From assembly GCA_015231825.1 (NCBI GenBank), contig JADGAV010000016.1:1609-65608 (forward strand): DNA of 64,000 nt, given 5' to 3'. This DNA is from SAR324 cluster bacterium. Lineage in GTDB: Bacteria > SAR324 > NAC60-12. The position numbers were made by a program, and so were the translations under genes. The notes under the pieces were generated by a model, which did no database searches, was not told where the DNA came from, and saw nothing but the letters and a program-made list of their open reading frames with translations. Below are positions 33,239 through 42,108 of the stretch, piece after piece; position 1 is the first letter of the stretch, and the number at the start of each line of letters is the position of its first letter.

Positions 33239-34123
33239 ATGCGATTTATTTTCCCGTTTTCGTTGTTTGTTTGCCTGCTTTTTGGATCAGGCTGCAAGCC
33301 CGCAAAGGATATTTCAGAACATGGACCACCAAAAAACTTTATTCGGATAAAACCTGATCAGTTTGAAATGGGGAACAAGAAAGGACACGAAGATGAACAA
33401 CCAGTTCGATTGGTCCATATTACGAAACCTTTTTATATTTCGGATCACGAAGTTACCGTTCTGGAATTTGCCGAATTTGTAGAATCCACTGGCTACAAAA
33501 CAGAAGTGGAGCAAAGAGAGGGTTGCTATTTTTGGACTGGGAAAAAGTTTGTACAAGAAAAAGATAAAAACTGGAAAAACCCTGGTTTTTCGCAGCAGGA
33601 CGATCACCCGGTGGTTTGTGTCAGTTGGAACGATACCCAGGCTTTTATTGAATGGAAAAATCAATTGCATTCAAACTACCAGGTCCGACTTTGTCGTGAA
33701 GCAGAGTGGGAATACGCGGCAAAGGGAAAATCAGAAACACCATATTTTTGGGGAGATGAAACCAGCAAGACTTGTGAGTATGCCAATGGAGGAGACCTCG
33801 AGTACCGTGAAAAATACCCTCTTTTTCTCGCAATAAAATGCAATGATGGATTTGCAAATACAGGACCTGTGAAGAGTTTTCAAAAAAACCCTTTTGGATT
33901 GTATGACATGAGCGGAAATGTTTTAGAGTGGGTCCAAGATTGGTATGGCAAGTATCCAGATGGAGAAATTGATGACCCCAAGGGCCCCTTCAAGGGAAGC
34001 CGACGAGTCGGGCGTGGTGGGAGCTGGTACAATAGCGCGGACAGTTTAAGGTCTACTCATCGCGTGAGCAATCTTCCGCATGTAGGGGGGAGTATTTTTG
34101 GATTTCGTTTGTGTGCTGACTGA
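33239..34123 (+). CDS. FGE-sulfatase-fold lipoprotein (catalytic Cys missing)
   Basis: The protein has 294 residues from ATG 33239 (AAAGAGG upstream), with a lipoprotein-type signal ending LLFGSGCK. The rest is a full formylglycine-generating-enzyme-like domain: FEMGN, the ITKPFYISDHEVTVLEFAEF block, HPVVCVSWNDTQAFIEW, RLCREAEWEYAAKG, NPFGLYDMSGNVLEWVQDWYG, and RRVGRGGSWYNSADSLRSTHR to FGFRLCAD. In active FGE the segment after GGSW carries two cysteines; here it has none, so sulfatase activation is unlikely. Such proteins usually bind ligands or support other envelope systems. The ORF-track start 114 bp upstream is not supported. Confidence 0.88.
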   Translation: MRFIFPFSLFVCLLFGSGCKPAKDISEHGPPKNFIRIKPDQFEMGNKKGHEDEQPVRLVHITKPFYISDHEVTVLEFAEFVESTGYKTEVEQREGCYFWTGKKFVQEKDKNWKNPGFSQQDDHPVVCVSWNDTQAFIEWKNQLHSNYQVRLCREAEWEYAAKGKSETPYFWGDETSKTCEYANGGDLEYREKYPLFLAIKCNDGFANTGPVKSFQKNPFGLYDMSGNVLEWVQDWYGKYPDGEIDDPKGPFKGSRRVGRGGSWYNSADSLRSTHRVSNLPHVGGSIFGFRLCAD

Positions 34124-34259
34124 TTTCCATATCGTTTTACATTTTAAAAATAGTTTGTAGATCGGCCTCTGAAACACTATAAATTTGGACAAGCAAACGA
34201 CTCCGTTCGTAACACCAGATAATCTTTGCTTATTTTAATTTCACAATCGAGGAAACATT

Positions 34260-35171
34260 ATGTCAGAAATAAGTTTTTTAGGAAGAGTAGCAGTGGTCAC
34301 TGGTTCGGGTGGCGGACTTGGTAAAACATACGCAATAGAACTGGCCCGTCGGGGATGTGCAGTAGTGGTTAACGATCTGGGTGGAGACCGTCATGGAAAA
34401 GGAGGATCGACATCTTTAGCCGACGAGACCGTTGCCGAAATAAAGGGTTTTCAAGGGGAGGCTGTCGCCAATTATGACAGTGTCAGCACCTTTGAAGGAG
34501 GTGAGGCGATCATCAAAACAGCCCTTGAAAAATACGGAAAAATTGACATCCTGATTCACAACGCAGGGATCTTGCGGGACCGCAGTTTTGCCAACATGAG
34601 CGCTGAAGAATGGCATGGCGTGATCAATGTCCATTTGGATGGTGCCTTCAATGTGGCCAAACCGGCATGGCTTGCCATGAGAGAAAAAAATTATGGAAGA
34701 ATTGTTTTCACGAGTTCTGTTTCAGGATTGTTCGGAAATTTTGGGCAAGCCAACTATGGTGCTGCAAAAACCGGACAAGTAGGCTTGATGCATGTTCTTG
34801 CGATTGAAGGACAGAAATATGGAATCAAAGTCAACACCATTTCACCTGCGGCATTGACCCGGATGACAGAGGATCTGCAGCGTCCTGAAGATCGCCCTGA
34901 TGTGGATGAGAGCCCTACCCACATTACACCGGCCGTCGTCTTTTTGGCTTCAGAGCAATGTCAGGCTACATCTCACATCATTCATGCCGGCAATGGTTTC
35001 TTCGGCAGAATTCAGGTGGCTTACAATCCTGGAGTTTTTTTGGGAAAAACACCAGTCAGCGTAGAAACTTTTGCAGAAAACTGGGATCCCATCACCGATA
35101 CGACGGAAATGGCAATTCAAAGCCCTGAAGAACGGTATATGCAGTATGTCTTGAAAAAAGCAGCAAGGTGA
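34260..35171 (+). CDS. Short-chain dehydrogenase, (3R)-hydroxyacyl-CoA dehydrogenase-like
   Basis: The 303-residue NAD(P)-dependent SDR has the cofactor loop VTGSGGGLGKTYAIELA, the NDLGGDRHGKGGS insertion typical of the peroxisomal multifunctional enzyme type 2 (HSD17B4) group, NAGILRD, and the catalytic S-Y-K as FTSSVSGLFGNFGQANYGAAK. The C-terminal extension after 250 (AYNPGVFLGKTPVSVETFAENWDPITD) is also found in that group. It probably oxidises 3-hydroxyacyl-CoA in fatty-acid or side-chain oxidation. It is a single gene, with 220 bp before the next one. Confidence 0.87.
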   Translation: MSEISFLGRVAVVTGSGGGLGKTYAIELARRGCAVVVNDLGGDRHGKGGSTSLADETVAEIKGFQGEAVANYDSVSTFEGGEAIIKTALEKYGKIDILIHNAGILRDRSFANMSAEEWHGVINVHLDGAFNVAKPAWLAMREKNYGRIVFTSSVSGLFGNFGQANYGAAKTGQVGLMHVLAIEGQKYGIKVNTISPAALTRMTEDLQRPEDRPDVDESPTHITPAVVFLASEQCQATSHIIHAGNGFFGRIQVAYNPGVFLGKTPVSVETFAENWDPITDTTEMAIQSPEERYMQYVLKKAAR

Positions 35172-35391
35172 CTACTTTATTGCGAAGGGTGAGTCTGAGC
35201 CTCTCCAAATGGCCTATAATTAATGTCATCGAATGCCGTTTCCTTTCCAGTGAGCAAATTCCAGTGCATGAAAACCGGTTTTTCAGGGTGAAAGGGGGGT
35301 GCTCATGAATTCCCCAACCTTTTCAGATAGAACGGCTCAAATTTAGCTGAAGAAATTCTTCTGCCCCCTCAAACCCCCTAAAAAGGAAGAT

Positions 35392-36345
35392 ATGAAAATT
35401 GTATTTTTGGACGAGGCCAGTATTTCTCTTAAAAATGATATGAATTATTCTGCTTTGAGAGATTTGGGGGAATTAGTCTGTTTTGACCATTCCAGTCCCG
35501 ATGAAATATTAGAAAGAGCCAAAGATGCTGAAGTGATTATTGTCAACAAAGTTGTCATGCCACAGAAAGTGATTCAAGGACTGCCGAATTTGAAACACAT
35601 TACGGTCATCGCGACCGGTTACAACAATATAGACCTCGACGCTGCCTCTATGGCCGGGGTCCACGTTTCCAATGTCAGAGCTTATGCACGCCACACAGTG
35701 CCGCAGAACACCTTTGCCTTTATTTTAAACCTGGCTACGAGAGTCCCGGACTATCATCAAGATGTTCTCAAAGGTCAGTGGCAGCGGGCGAACACTTTCA
35801 ATTTATTGAATTATTCGACTTTTGAATTAGCGGGAAAAAGTATTGGCATTGTCGGATTTGGTGCAATTGGGCAAGGAGTGGCCAGGATTGCAGAAGGTTT
35901 TGGGATGAAGATCCTCGTCCATGACCCAATGCTTTCAACTGCCGCGGATTTCCCGAACACTGCATTGGAGGAATTGTTTAGGGAGTCCGATATTGTATCA
36001 CTGCATTGCCCGCTCACCTCTGAAAACCGGCAGATGATCAATGCCCGCAGTTTGAGTTTAATGAAACCTTCTGCATTCTTGATCAATACCGCACGCGGGG
36101 AATTGGTCGACGAAAACGCTTTGTTTAGCGCACTCAACAACGAACAGATTGCAGGGGCAGGACTGGATGTCCTCAGTGAAGAACCTCCGAAGGAAAATCC
36201 TTTGCTCGGCAAGGTAAAAAATCTTATTCTCACTCCGCATTGTTCTTGGTCGGCATTTGAGGCTCGTCAAAGACTGGTGGACGAGGTAACGGAGAATATT
36301 CGTGCTTTTGCCGGAGGAAATAGACGGAATGCAGTAACAAAATAG
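35392..36345 (+). CDS. hprA: D-2-hydroxyacid dehydrogenase, hydroxypyruvate/glycerate type
   Basis: The 317-residue protein has the same length as HprA of methylotrophs. It has the NAD-binding GIVGFGAIGQGVARIAEGFGM near 150 and the catalytic Arg, Glu and His in NTARGELVDE, LDVLSEEPP and LTPHCSWSAF. The N-terminal substrate loop reads ATGYNNIDLDAA. Hydroxypyruvate or glyoxylate reduction is the best guess, strengthened by an enolase two genes on. The next gene begins within a few bases of the stop, so an operon hprA-kinase-enolase is likely. GGAAGAT gives a fair SD. Confidence 0.85.
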   Translation: MKIVFLDEASISLKNDMNYSALRDLGELVCFDHSSPDEILERAKDAEVIIVNKVVMPQKVIQGLPNLKHITVIATGYNNIDLDAASMAGVHVSNVRAYARHTVPQNTFAFILNLATRVPDYHQDVLKGQWQRANTFNLLNYSTFELAGKSIGIVGFGAIGQGVARIAEGFGMKILVHDPMLSTAADFPNTALEELFRESDIVSLHCPLTSENRQMINARSLSLMKPSAFLINTARGELVDENALFSALNNEQIAGAGLDVLSEEPPKENPLLGKVKNLILTPHCSWSAFEARQRLVDEVTENIRAFAGGNRRNAVTK

Positions 36346-36361
36346 TGTGCAACGAGCCCAA

Positions 36362-37402
36362 ATGGAAAAACCAGAAAGCCTTGAACCGCGAATAGACATA
36401 GAGAACCCCGCAATTCTGGAGGCCTATCTGAAACGCACCAAGCGGGTGAACCCTGATGAAGTTTTAGCGATTCGCACTTTAGCGGGAGGGGTTTCAAACC
36501 GAACAGTATGGGTTGATATGGGATCTGGTGAAAGTTGGGTCATCAAACAGGCATTAGAAAAATTGCGGGTCCCCACAGACTGGTTCAGTGATCCCGCAAG
36601 AATCCATCTGGAAGCAGAAGGTCTGCGCTGGCTTTCTCAACTGGCTCCTGAAGGATCGCTGCCTGAATTTGTTTTTGAAGATCACTCTCAACATATTTTT
36701 GCAATGAGCGCTATTCCCCAGCCTCACGAAAACTGGAAAACAATGCTGCTACGGGGAATCGTAGATTTGAATCATTTTTCTCAATTCGGAATCTTGCTGG
36801 GGATGATTCATCGGAAAGCTTCTCTACGCTGTCAAGATCTTTCGATCCATTTTCACAACAGATCGTTTTTTGATTCTCTCCGTTTGGAACCTTTTTATAT
36901 TTATACGGCACAGCAAATCCCGGAGATGAAAAGCTTTATTTCAGATTTGGTCGCTCAAACCTGGGCAACTCAAGTGACTTTGGTCCATGGGGATTATAGT
37001 CCAAAAAATATTTTAGTGTACCAGGATCGGCTGATTTTGCTCGACCATGAAGTGGTTCACTATGGAGACCCTGCATTTGATTTGGGTTTCTCCTTGGCTC
37101 ACTTGCTGAGCAAGGCCCACCATCTTCGACATCTTTCAGAAAATCTAATTGAGGCAGTTCTGCTTTACTGGCGGAGTTATCTCGCAAGTTTAGGAGAACT
37201 CACGTGGAGAGACACGTTGGAAGAAAGAGCCATCCGCCACACCCTGGCTTGTCTCCTGGCTCGAGTTGCAGGTCGTTCTCAAGTGGAATATTTAACGGAG
37301 ACAAAAAAGAAAAAACAAAGAACAATCTGCCTCAATTTGATGGCCAACCTGCCGACTGTATTTGAAGATTTCGTTCACCAGTTTCATCAGGAAATTTCTT
37401 AG
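36362..37402 (+). CDS. APH-fold phosphotransferase, candidate glycerate kinase
   Basis: The protein has about 346 residues from ATG 36362 (an alternative start at 36347 almost touches hprA). It has the aminoglycoside-phosphotransferase/choline-kinase fold: the glycine loop TLAGGVSNRTVWVDMG, the ATP lysine in SWVIKQALEKL, the catalytic VHGDYSPKNILVYQ (H-G-D-x4-N), and the metal site LLDHEVVHYGDPAFDLGFSLAHLL. APH-fold kinases phosphorylate small hydroxyl compounds. Lying between hydroxypyruvate reductase and enolase with 3 bp to the latter, it could make 2-phosphoglycerate from glycerate, a step with no classical GlxK/GckA gene here. This role is inference; resistance to an aminoglycoside is unlikely. 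Confidence 0.8.
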   Translation: MEKPESLEPRIDIENPAILEAYLKRTKRVNPDEVLAIRTLAGGVSNRTVWVDMGSGESWVIKQALEKLRVPTDWFSDPARIHLEAEGLRWLSQLAPEGSLPEFVFEDHSQHIFAMSAIPQPHENWKTMLLRGIVDLNHFSQFGILLGMIHRKASLRCQDLSIHFHNRSFFDSLRLEPFYIYTAQQIPEMKSFISDLVAQTWATQVTLVHGDYSPKNILVYQDRLILLDHEVVHYGDPAFDLGFSLAHLLSKAHHLRHLSENLIEAVLLYWRSYLASLGELTWRDTLEERAIRHTLACLLARVAGRSQVEYLTETKKKKQRTICLNLMANLPTVFEDFVHQFHQEIS

Positions 37403-37404
37403 TC

Positions 37405-38664
37405 ATGCCAACCATTCTAAAACTGTCCGCACTGGAAATTCTCGATAGCCGCGGAAATCCCACCGTAGAAACAAGCTGCCAACTGCAAAGTGGTGTTCAA
37501 GGATGCGCCTCAGTTCCTTCAGGTGCTTCCACGGGAAGCGCTGAAGCACTCGAGTTAAGAGATCAAGACTTGTCGCGTTATCGGGGAAAGGGCTGTTTGA
37601 AAGCAGTCCGCCATGTCAATCAGCAGATTGCTGAGGCACTTACTAATCAAACGTTTGAGAATCAGGCCGCACTGGATCAGCGACTGCTGGAATTGGATGG
37701 AACAATAAATAAATCCGCTTTGGGGGCCAATGCCTTGCTTTCTGTTTCACTGGCGTTTGCCAAAGCAGCCGCTCAAGAAAATCATGAACCGCTCTACCAA
37801 TATTTTGCCGCTTTGACCGGCAATACTCCCAACTGTTTGCCTCGTCCGATGATCAATCTTTTTAGTGGTGGTCGACATGCAGGGGGACAGGTTGCTCTTC
37901 AGGATATTCAGTTAATGCCTCTTTCAGTGAAGACCATGTCCGGCGTCCTGGAAATGGTTCATGAAATATACTATTGTGCTGCGGATCTTCTCAAAGAAAA
38001 CTACCAGATGCGTTTGCTCAGAGCAGACGAAGGAGGTCTGGCCCCAGACTTTGCCGATGCTGACGCGATGCTGACCTTATCGGTTGAAGCGATTCGCAAG
38101 TCTGGATTCTTGCCGGGCAAAGAGGTAGCCTTGACGGTGGATGTGGCGGCCAGTGAATTTTTTGAAGAGGAAAAATATGTTTTGGGAGAAAACAAACTCA
38201 CTAGCCCGCAAATGCTCAAGCAACTCGAAAAATGGATCCATACCTACCCGATTGTCAGTCTGGAAGATGGATTATCAGAAGACGATTGGGAACATTGGCG
38301 TCTTCTCTTTCAAATGATTTCTGAACAATGTCTGGTACTGGGAGACGATTTATTATGTACCAATCCTAAGCGAATCCGAAAGGCGATAAAACAGCAGGCG
38401 GCCAATGCCCTGCTGTTGAAAGTCAATCAGATTGGTACCTTAACTGAGGCTGCAGAATCATTTATGCTGGCAAGATCCGCCGATTGGAAAGTCGTTGTCA
38501 GTGCCCGTAGTGGAGAGACCGAAGACTCCTGGCTGGCGGACTTGGCGGTGGGCTGGTCAGCAGATCATATCAAAGTGGGAGCCATTACCCAATCAGAACG
38601 ATTGGCCAAATACAACCGTTTGCTTGCCATCGAAAAAGAAACCGGTTTTCAAGTAGTCTCCTGA
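37405..38664 (+). CDS. eno: Divergent enolase paralogue
   Basis: The 419-residue protein is in the enolase family, which interconverts 2-phosphoglycerate and PEP. ALEILDSRGNPTVE, the SGASTGSAE loop, ADEGGLAPD, the Mg site SLEDGLSEDDW, the base LLKVNQIGT and HIKVGAITQSER are all present. Two normally invariant places differ: the E of ALQE is Asp167 (ALQDIQ) and the His of SHRSGETED is Ala367 (VSARSGETED). It is slightly shorter than housekeeping enolases (about 430). It may work on 2-phosphoglycerate from the preceding kinase, or on a related substrate as in phosphonate pathways. A second canonical eno elsewhere is likely. Confidence 0.85.
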   Translation: MPTILKLSALEILDSRGNPTVETSCQLQSGVQGCASVPSGASTGSAEALELRDQDLSRYRGKGCLKAVRHVNQQIAEALTNQTFENQAALDQRLLELDGTINKSALGANALLSVSLAFAKAAAQENHEPLYQYFAALTGNTPNCLPRPMINLFSGGRHAGGQVALQDIQLMPLSVKTMSGVLEMVHEIYYCAADLLKENYQMRLLRADEGGLAPDFADADAMLTLSVEAIRKSGFLPGKEVALTVDVAASEFFEEEKYVLGENKLTSPQMLKQLEKWIHTYPIVSLEDGLSEDDWEHWRLLFQMISEQCLVLGDDLLCTNPKRIRKAIKQQAANALLLKVNQIGTLTEAAESFMLARSADWKVVVSARSGETEDSWLADLAVGWSADHIKVGAITQSERLAKYNRLLAIEKETGFQVVS

Positions 38665-38682
38665 TGTTAAAGCTCAATAAAC

Positions 38683-38710
38683 AGGCCGCCTTCAGTCGCT
38701 CTGAAGAAAT
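38683..38710. terminator. Weak hairpin between convergent genes
   Basis: CTTCAG pairs with CTGAAG around TCGCT, between the enolase gene and the convergent second livF. An A-rich flank but no long T-run follows; it may serve as a weak bidirectional terminator. Confidence 0.3.
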
Positions 38711-38743
38711 ATTTCGTGAGTGATAGAATTTGAATTTTATTTC

Positions 38744-39487
38744 CTAGACAAGCTTCTCTTTGAAGCCGGTCTCATCGCCGTTGCCTCCTAAATATGCTTT
38801 TTGAACTGCTGGATCATCGACTAATATTGATGCCAAATCTTCTTTGATGATTCGGCTATTTTCCAGAAGATAGGCACGGTCGGCAATAGCAAGGCTTTGT
38901 TTTGCATTTTGTTCAACGAGCAAAATGCCGAGGCCGGCTTCACGCACCTTCATTAAATTTTGAAAAACCTCTTTGCACAGCAATGGAGAAAGCCCAAGAG
39001 AAGGTTCATCCAGCATGAGAATGTATGGAGACGACATGATTGCCCTTCCTATCGCTACCATTTGCTGCTCGCCACCACTCATCGTTCGGACAATTTGTCC
39101 TTTTCGTTCAGCAAGTTTCGGGAAGAGCTTCAGGACTCGTTTCAAGTTTTCCGACTGCTTTTTTCGTGCTCTCAGTGGATTTGCCCCCAAAGCCAGATTC
39201 TCCTTCACTGTTAAATCTGAAAATATTCCCCGTCCCTCGGGAACAAAAGCAATTCCAGCTTCAACAATTTCATGGGGGGGAAGGTGAGAAATATCGTTTC
39301 CTTCAATTGAAACGAAACCTCCCCTGGCATAGGGAGTAATGCCCGCAATGGCACGTAAAAAGGTGCTCTTACCCGCACCATTGGCACCAAGAATGACGAC
39401 GATTTCTCCCTGAGATACAGTAATGGAGAGATCTTCTGCTGCACGATGGCGTCCATAAAAAACTGATAGATTTTTTATCTCAAGCAC
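38744..39487 (-). CDS. livF: LivF-type ABC ATPase of the second importer
   Basis: The 247-residue protein has Walker A ILGANGAGKSTFLRA near 33, the signature TMSGGEQQMVAIGRAIM near 136, Walker B ILMLDEPSLGLSPLL near 159, and LLVEQNAKQSLAIADRAYLL. Standard LivF length, without the basic tail of the copy at 22479. It is the last gene of the livKHMGF operon on the minus strand; its start overlaps the end of livG by 8 bp, showing translational coupling. Confidence 0.93.
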   Translation of the reverse strand: MLEIKNLSVFYGRHRAAEDLSITVSQGEIVVILGANGAGKSTFLRAIAGITPYARGGFVSIEGNDISHLPPHEIVEAGIAFVPEGRGIFSDLTVKENLALGANPLRARKKQSENLKRVLKLFPKLAERKGQIVRTMSGGEQQMVAIGRAIMSSPYILMLDEPSLGLSPLLCKEVFQNLMKVREAGLGILLVEQNAKQSLAIADRAYLLENSRIIKEDLASILVDDPAVQKAYLGGNGDETGFKEKLV

Positions 39488-40223
39488 CTGAATCTCCTAA
39501 ATAGGCACGAATTACTTCCGCATCTGCCAAAACTTCGCTGGGGGTGCCTTCCGCTATTTTCATCCCGCTATTCATTACGACGCACCGATCGCACAAACTG
39601 CGAATCGCATCCATAACGTGCTCCACAATGATGATTGTTCGTCCTTCCTTTCTCAGTTCCTTGATCAGCGAAATTCCAATTTCCAGTTCCGTAAGATTCA
39701 GTCCAGCAAGCCATTCATCCAGAAGCAATATTTTGGGATCAGATGCGAGAGCACGAGCCAGTTCAAGTCTTTTTTGATCAATATAGGTCAGCGCATCCAC
39801 GGCTGTGTTTTCCATTTCTGCAAGACCTACTCGTTTTAACAAAGTCCTTGAGTATTCTTCCAAATCACTTCCCCAACGCCGACTGAAACCGAAGGCGCCA
39901 CCTGCTGCAACATTTTCCAGAACCGACAAAGTGGGCAGCATCCGAACAAGTTGGTAGGTCCGTGCTACTCCCTTCCTTGCGATGAGGTGAGAAGAACTTC
40001 CCGAAATATCTTCACCGTTCAGGTAGATTCGGCCAGAGCTTAATTTCGAGACTCCGGAAATCATATTCATCATGGTCGTTTTCCCCGATCCGTTTGGCCC
40101 AATCAAACCAAGTACCTCATGCTCGGCCAGGTCAAATGACAGTTTGGAAACAGCAACAAGGCCACCAAAATTTTTAACGGCATCCCGGATCCTTAAAATG
40201 TTTTTTCTAGTTGAACTGCTCAC
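39480..40223 (-). CDS. livG: LivG-type ABC ATPase of the second importer
   Basis: This protein has about 247 residues from a GTG at 40223 with AGGAA just before it. The ORF-track ATG at 40271 would overlap livM by 65 bp and add a meaningless leader. Walker A LIGPNGSGKTTMMN, the Q-loop TYQLVRM, an ABC signature degenerated to LTYIDQKRLELARALA, and Walker B ILLLDEWLAGLN are visible. The Trp in LLDEWLAGLN replaces the usual Pro of DEP and is seen in some LivG. Unlike the first importer's LivG it has no extra N-terminal domain. Confidence 0.9.
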   Translation of the reverse strand: MSSSTRKNILRIRDAVKNFGGLVAVSKLSFDLAEHEVLGLIGPNGSGKTTMMNMISGVSKLSSGRIYLNGEDISGSSSHLIARKGVARTYQLVRMLPTLSVLENVAAGGAFGFSRRWGSDLEEYSRTLLKRVGLAEMENTAVDALTYIDQKRLELARALASDPKILLLDEWLAGLNLTELEIGISLIKELRKEGRTIIIVEHVMDAIRSLCDRCVVMNSGMKIAEGTPSEVLADAEVIRAYLGDSGA

Positions 40224-41148
40224 GATTTCCTGAAATCCAGTTACTATAAATTTTTTCAACCAAACCAACAATACCGTTCGGGATTAAATAAACAATCAAG
40301 AGAAAAGAAATACCCAGCAAAAGAGTGGTTTGATTAGGGAAAAAAGTTGAGATCACGTCCCACAGCAAAGTGAAAGGGATCACTCCTAAAAGAGGTCCCC
40401 ACAGTCGGTGAGTCCCCCCCAGTAGCGCCATAATAACCACTTGAAAAGAAATCATGGGACTGAAAGCAATGCCCGGTTCCACATAGGTCCAGCGAGGTGA
40501 AAGCAATGCTCCTGTGACTGAAGCAATAGACCCGGAAACAATAAACAATACTATTTTCGCCCGGGCGGTATTGATGCCGCAATGTGCTGCGACTATTTCA
40601 TCGTTTCCTATGATTCTCAGTGCGAAACCAAGTCGAGATCGACCAATCCACCAGCCGAGACCGAAAACAAGCATGGCAAGAGCGAGCAATTCCCAAAAAA
40701 TGATGGATTCGGTAATATCGGTAAGAACGTAAAGGCCGCTGCTGGTTCCCATCGTCGTCTGAACCCAGGTGAAGATCTGGCGGATGAATTCAGCGAGACC
40801 AAGGGTGAATATTACAAAATAGACTCCAGACAATCGAAGCGTCGCCAGACCAATCACTGCCGCCAGGATAGCGCCAATAATTCCTGCCAGGAAAACGAGA
40901 AATGGAAAGGGTAAAAGCTCCAGACCACCCGCAACCGTATACATTCCAATTCCGAAAAATGCTGCTGTAGCAAGTGAAATGTAATGGGTTGGTCCCGAAA
41001 AGAGCGTCCAGGAAGTTGCCAGTACAGTATACATGACAACAGAAATGCTGATTGACAGCCAGTATCCTGTATCCACGAGTGGAATGAGAGCCGCACTGGC
41101 AAATATTAAAAAAACCGGAATAATGCTGCGTTTTTCCCGTTTGGTCAA
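40207..41148 (-). CDS. livM: LivM-type ABC permease of the second importer
   Basis: This 313-residue protein has about nine or ten transmembrane helices. Family blocks: TLFSGPTHYISLATAAFFGIGMYT, LATLRLSGVYFVIFTLGLAEFIR, the ATPase-contact loop GFALRIIGNDEIVAAHCGINTARAK, and ALLGGTHRLWGPLLGVIPF. It overlaps livH by 4 bp (ATGA-type) and livG by 17 bp. Substrate cannot be read from the permease. Confidence 0.92.
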   Translation of the reverse strand: MTKREKRSIIPVFLIFASAALIPLVDTGYWLSISISVVMYTVLATSWTLFSGPTHYISLATAAFFGIGMYTVAGGLELLPFPFLVFLAGIIGAILAAVIGLATLRLSGVYFVIFTLGLAEFIRQIFTWVQTTMGTSSGLYVLTDITESIIFWELLALAMLVFGLGWWIGRSRLGFALRIIGNDEIVAAHCGINTARAKIVLFIVSGSIASVTGALLSPRWTYVEPGIAFSPMISFQVVIMALLGGTHRLWGPLLGVIPFTLLWDVISTFFPNQTTLLLGISFLLIVYLIPNGIVGLVEKIYSNWISGNREQFN

Positions 41149-42011
41149 GATGCATGCCCTCCGAAAAGACCTTGCGGTTTGAATAAGAGGATAAAAATAA
41201 ACAGCAAATAGGCCGCTGCCAGGGTCAATCCTGGATCAATCAACGTTGCGACAGCGGTTTCTACAAAACCAAGTATAAATGCGGAGATGATTACCCCATT
41301 GATCGCTCTCACTCCCCCCATGATGACAATGATGAGAGCTTTCATTGTAAATATGACCCCCACTGAAGCATCAAAGGTCAGAAACATGCTGAGCGATGCT
41401 CCCCCAGCGGCGGTGACAGCTCCTCCTAATGCAAAGGCTAGCGCCAGGGTATTGGGTACATTTATTCCGACTAAACCCGCGGATTCTGGTGCGACTGCAA
41501 CAGCCCTGAGCGTGAGGCCTGTTTGGGTCCTGTTGATCCAGATGTAGAGGGCCACACAAAATACGACCGATACCAGAAATGCCGCAATCCGGTTTAGTCC
41601 GTAGGATTGATTGAGAAGATTAAATGGCTGTTCAAGGTAGGAATAACTGAAATACTCGCCACCAAATATTGCGGTCATCAGTCCTACAAAGATGAAACTC
41701 AAACCGAATGTGGCCAGAATACTGTCGACTTCCAGCTGACCTCGGTTCTTGGCGCGTCGTACGAGAGGCCGGATCAAATACTGATAAATCAGCCAGTTGA
41801 ATACAAATGCCAGAGGAGTAACAATAAACAGGGAAAGCAAAGGACTTAACTGCGCACTTGAGAAAAACCAAAAAGCACCAAATGATCCGGCTACCAGAAG
41901 TTCTCCATTGGCGAGATTCATGATCCGCGCTACCCCATATTGCAGTTGGAGTCCAATCGCAATCAGGGCATAAGTACCTCCCAGCAGCAGACCAATTACA
42001 ACAATATCCAT
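41145..42011 (-). CDS. livH: LivH-type ABC permease of the second importer
   Basis: This 288-residue protein is of normal LivH size, unlike the enlarged copy at 18546. It begins GLLLGGTYALIAIGLQLQYGVARIMNLANGE, has the EAA loop TLRAVAVAPESAGLVGINV, and ends IMGGVRAINGVIISAFILGFVETAVATL, LLFKPQGLFGG. It is the second gene of the operon, 97 bp after the binding protein gene. Confidence 0.93.
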   Translation of the reverse strand: MDIVVIGLLLGGTYALIAIGLQLQYGVARIMNLANGELLVAGSFGAFWFFSSAQLSPLLSLFIVTPLAFVFNWLIYQYLIRPLVRRAKNRGQLEVDSILATFGLSFIFVGLMTAIFGGEYFSYSYLEQPFNLLNQSYGLNRIAAFLVSVVFCVALYIWINRTQTGLTLRAVAVAPESAGLVGINVPNTLALAFALGGAVTAAGGASLSMFLTFDASVGVIFTMKALIIVIMGGVRAINGVIISAFILGFVETAVATLIDPGLTLAAAYLLFIFILLFKPQGLFGGHAS

Positions 42012-42108
42012 GATCGAAAGTTAGGCGAATAAAAGAATTTCGGTGCTGAAAGGGGAAGTTCTGCACCGAATTCAAAGTAGACTGCAATCTTGTCAGGCTA
42101 ATGACAAT

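Noticed and set aside
36347-37402. Aminoglycoside resistance gene
   Set aside because: The APH fold alone does not mean resistance; the operon with hydroxypyruvate reductase and enolase points to central metabolism.
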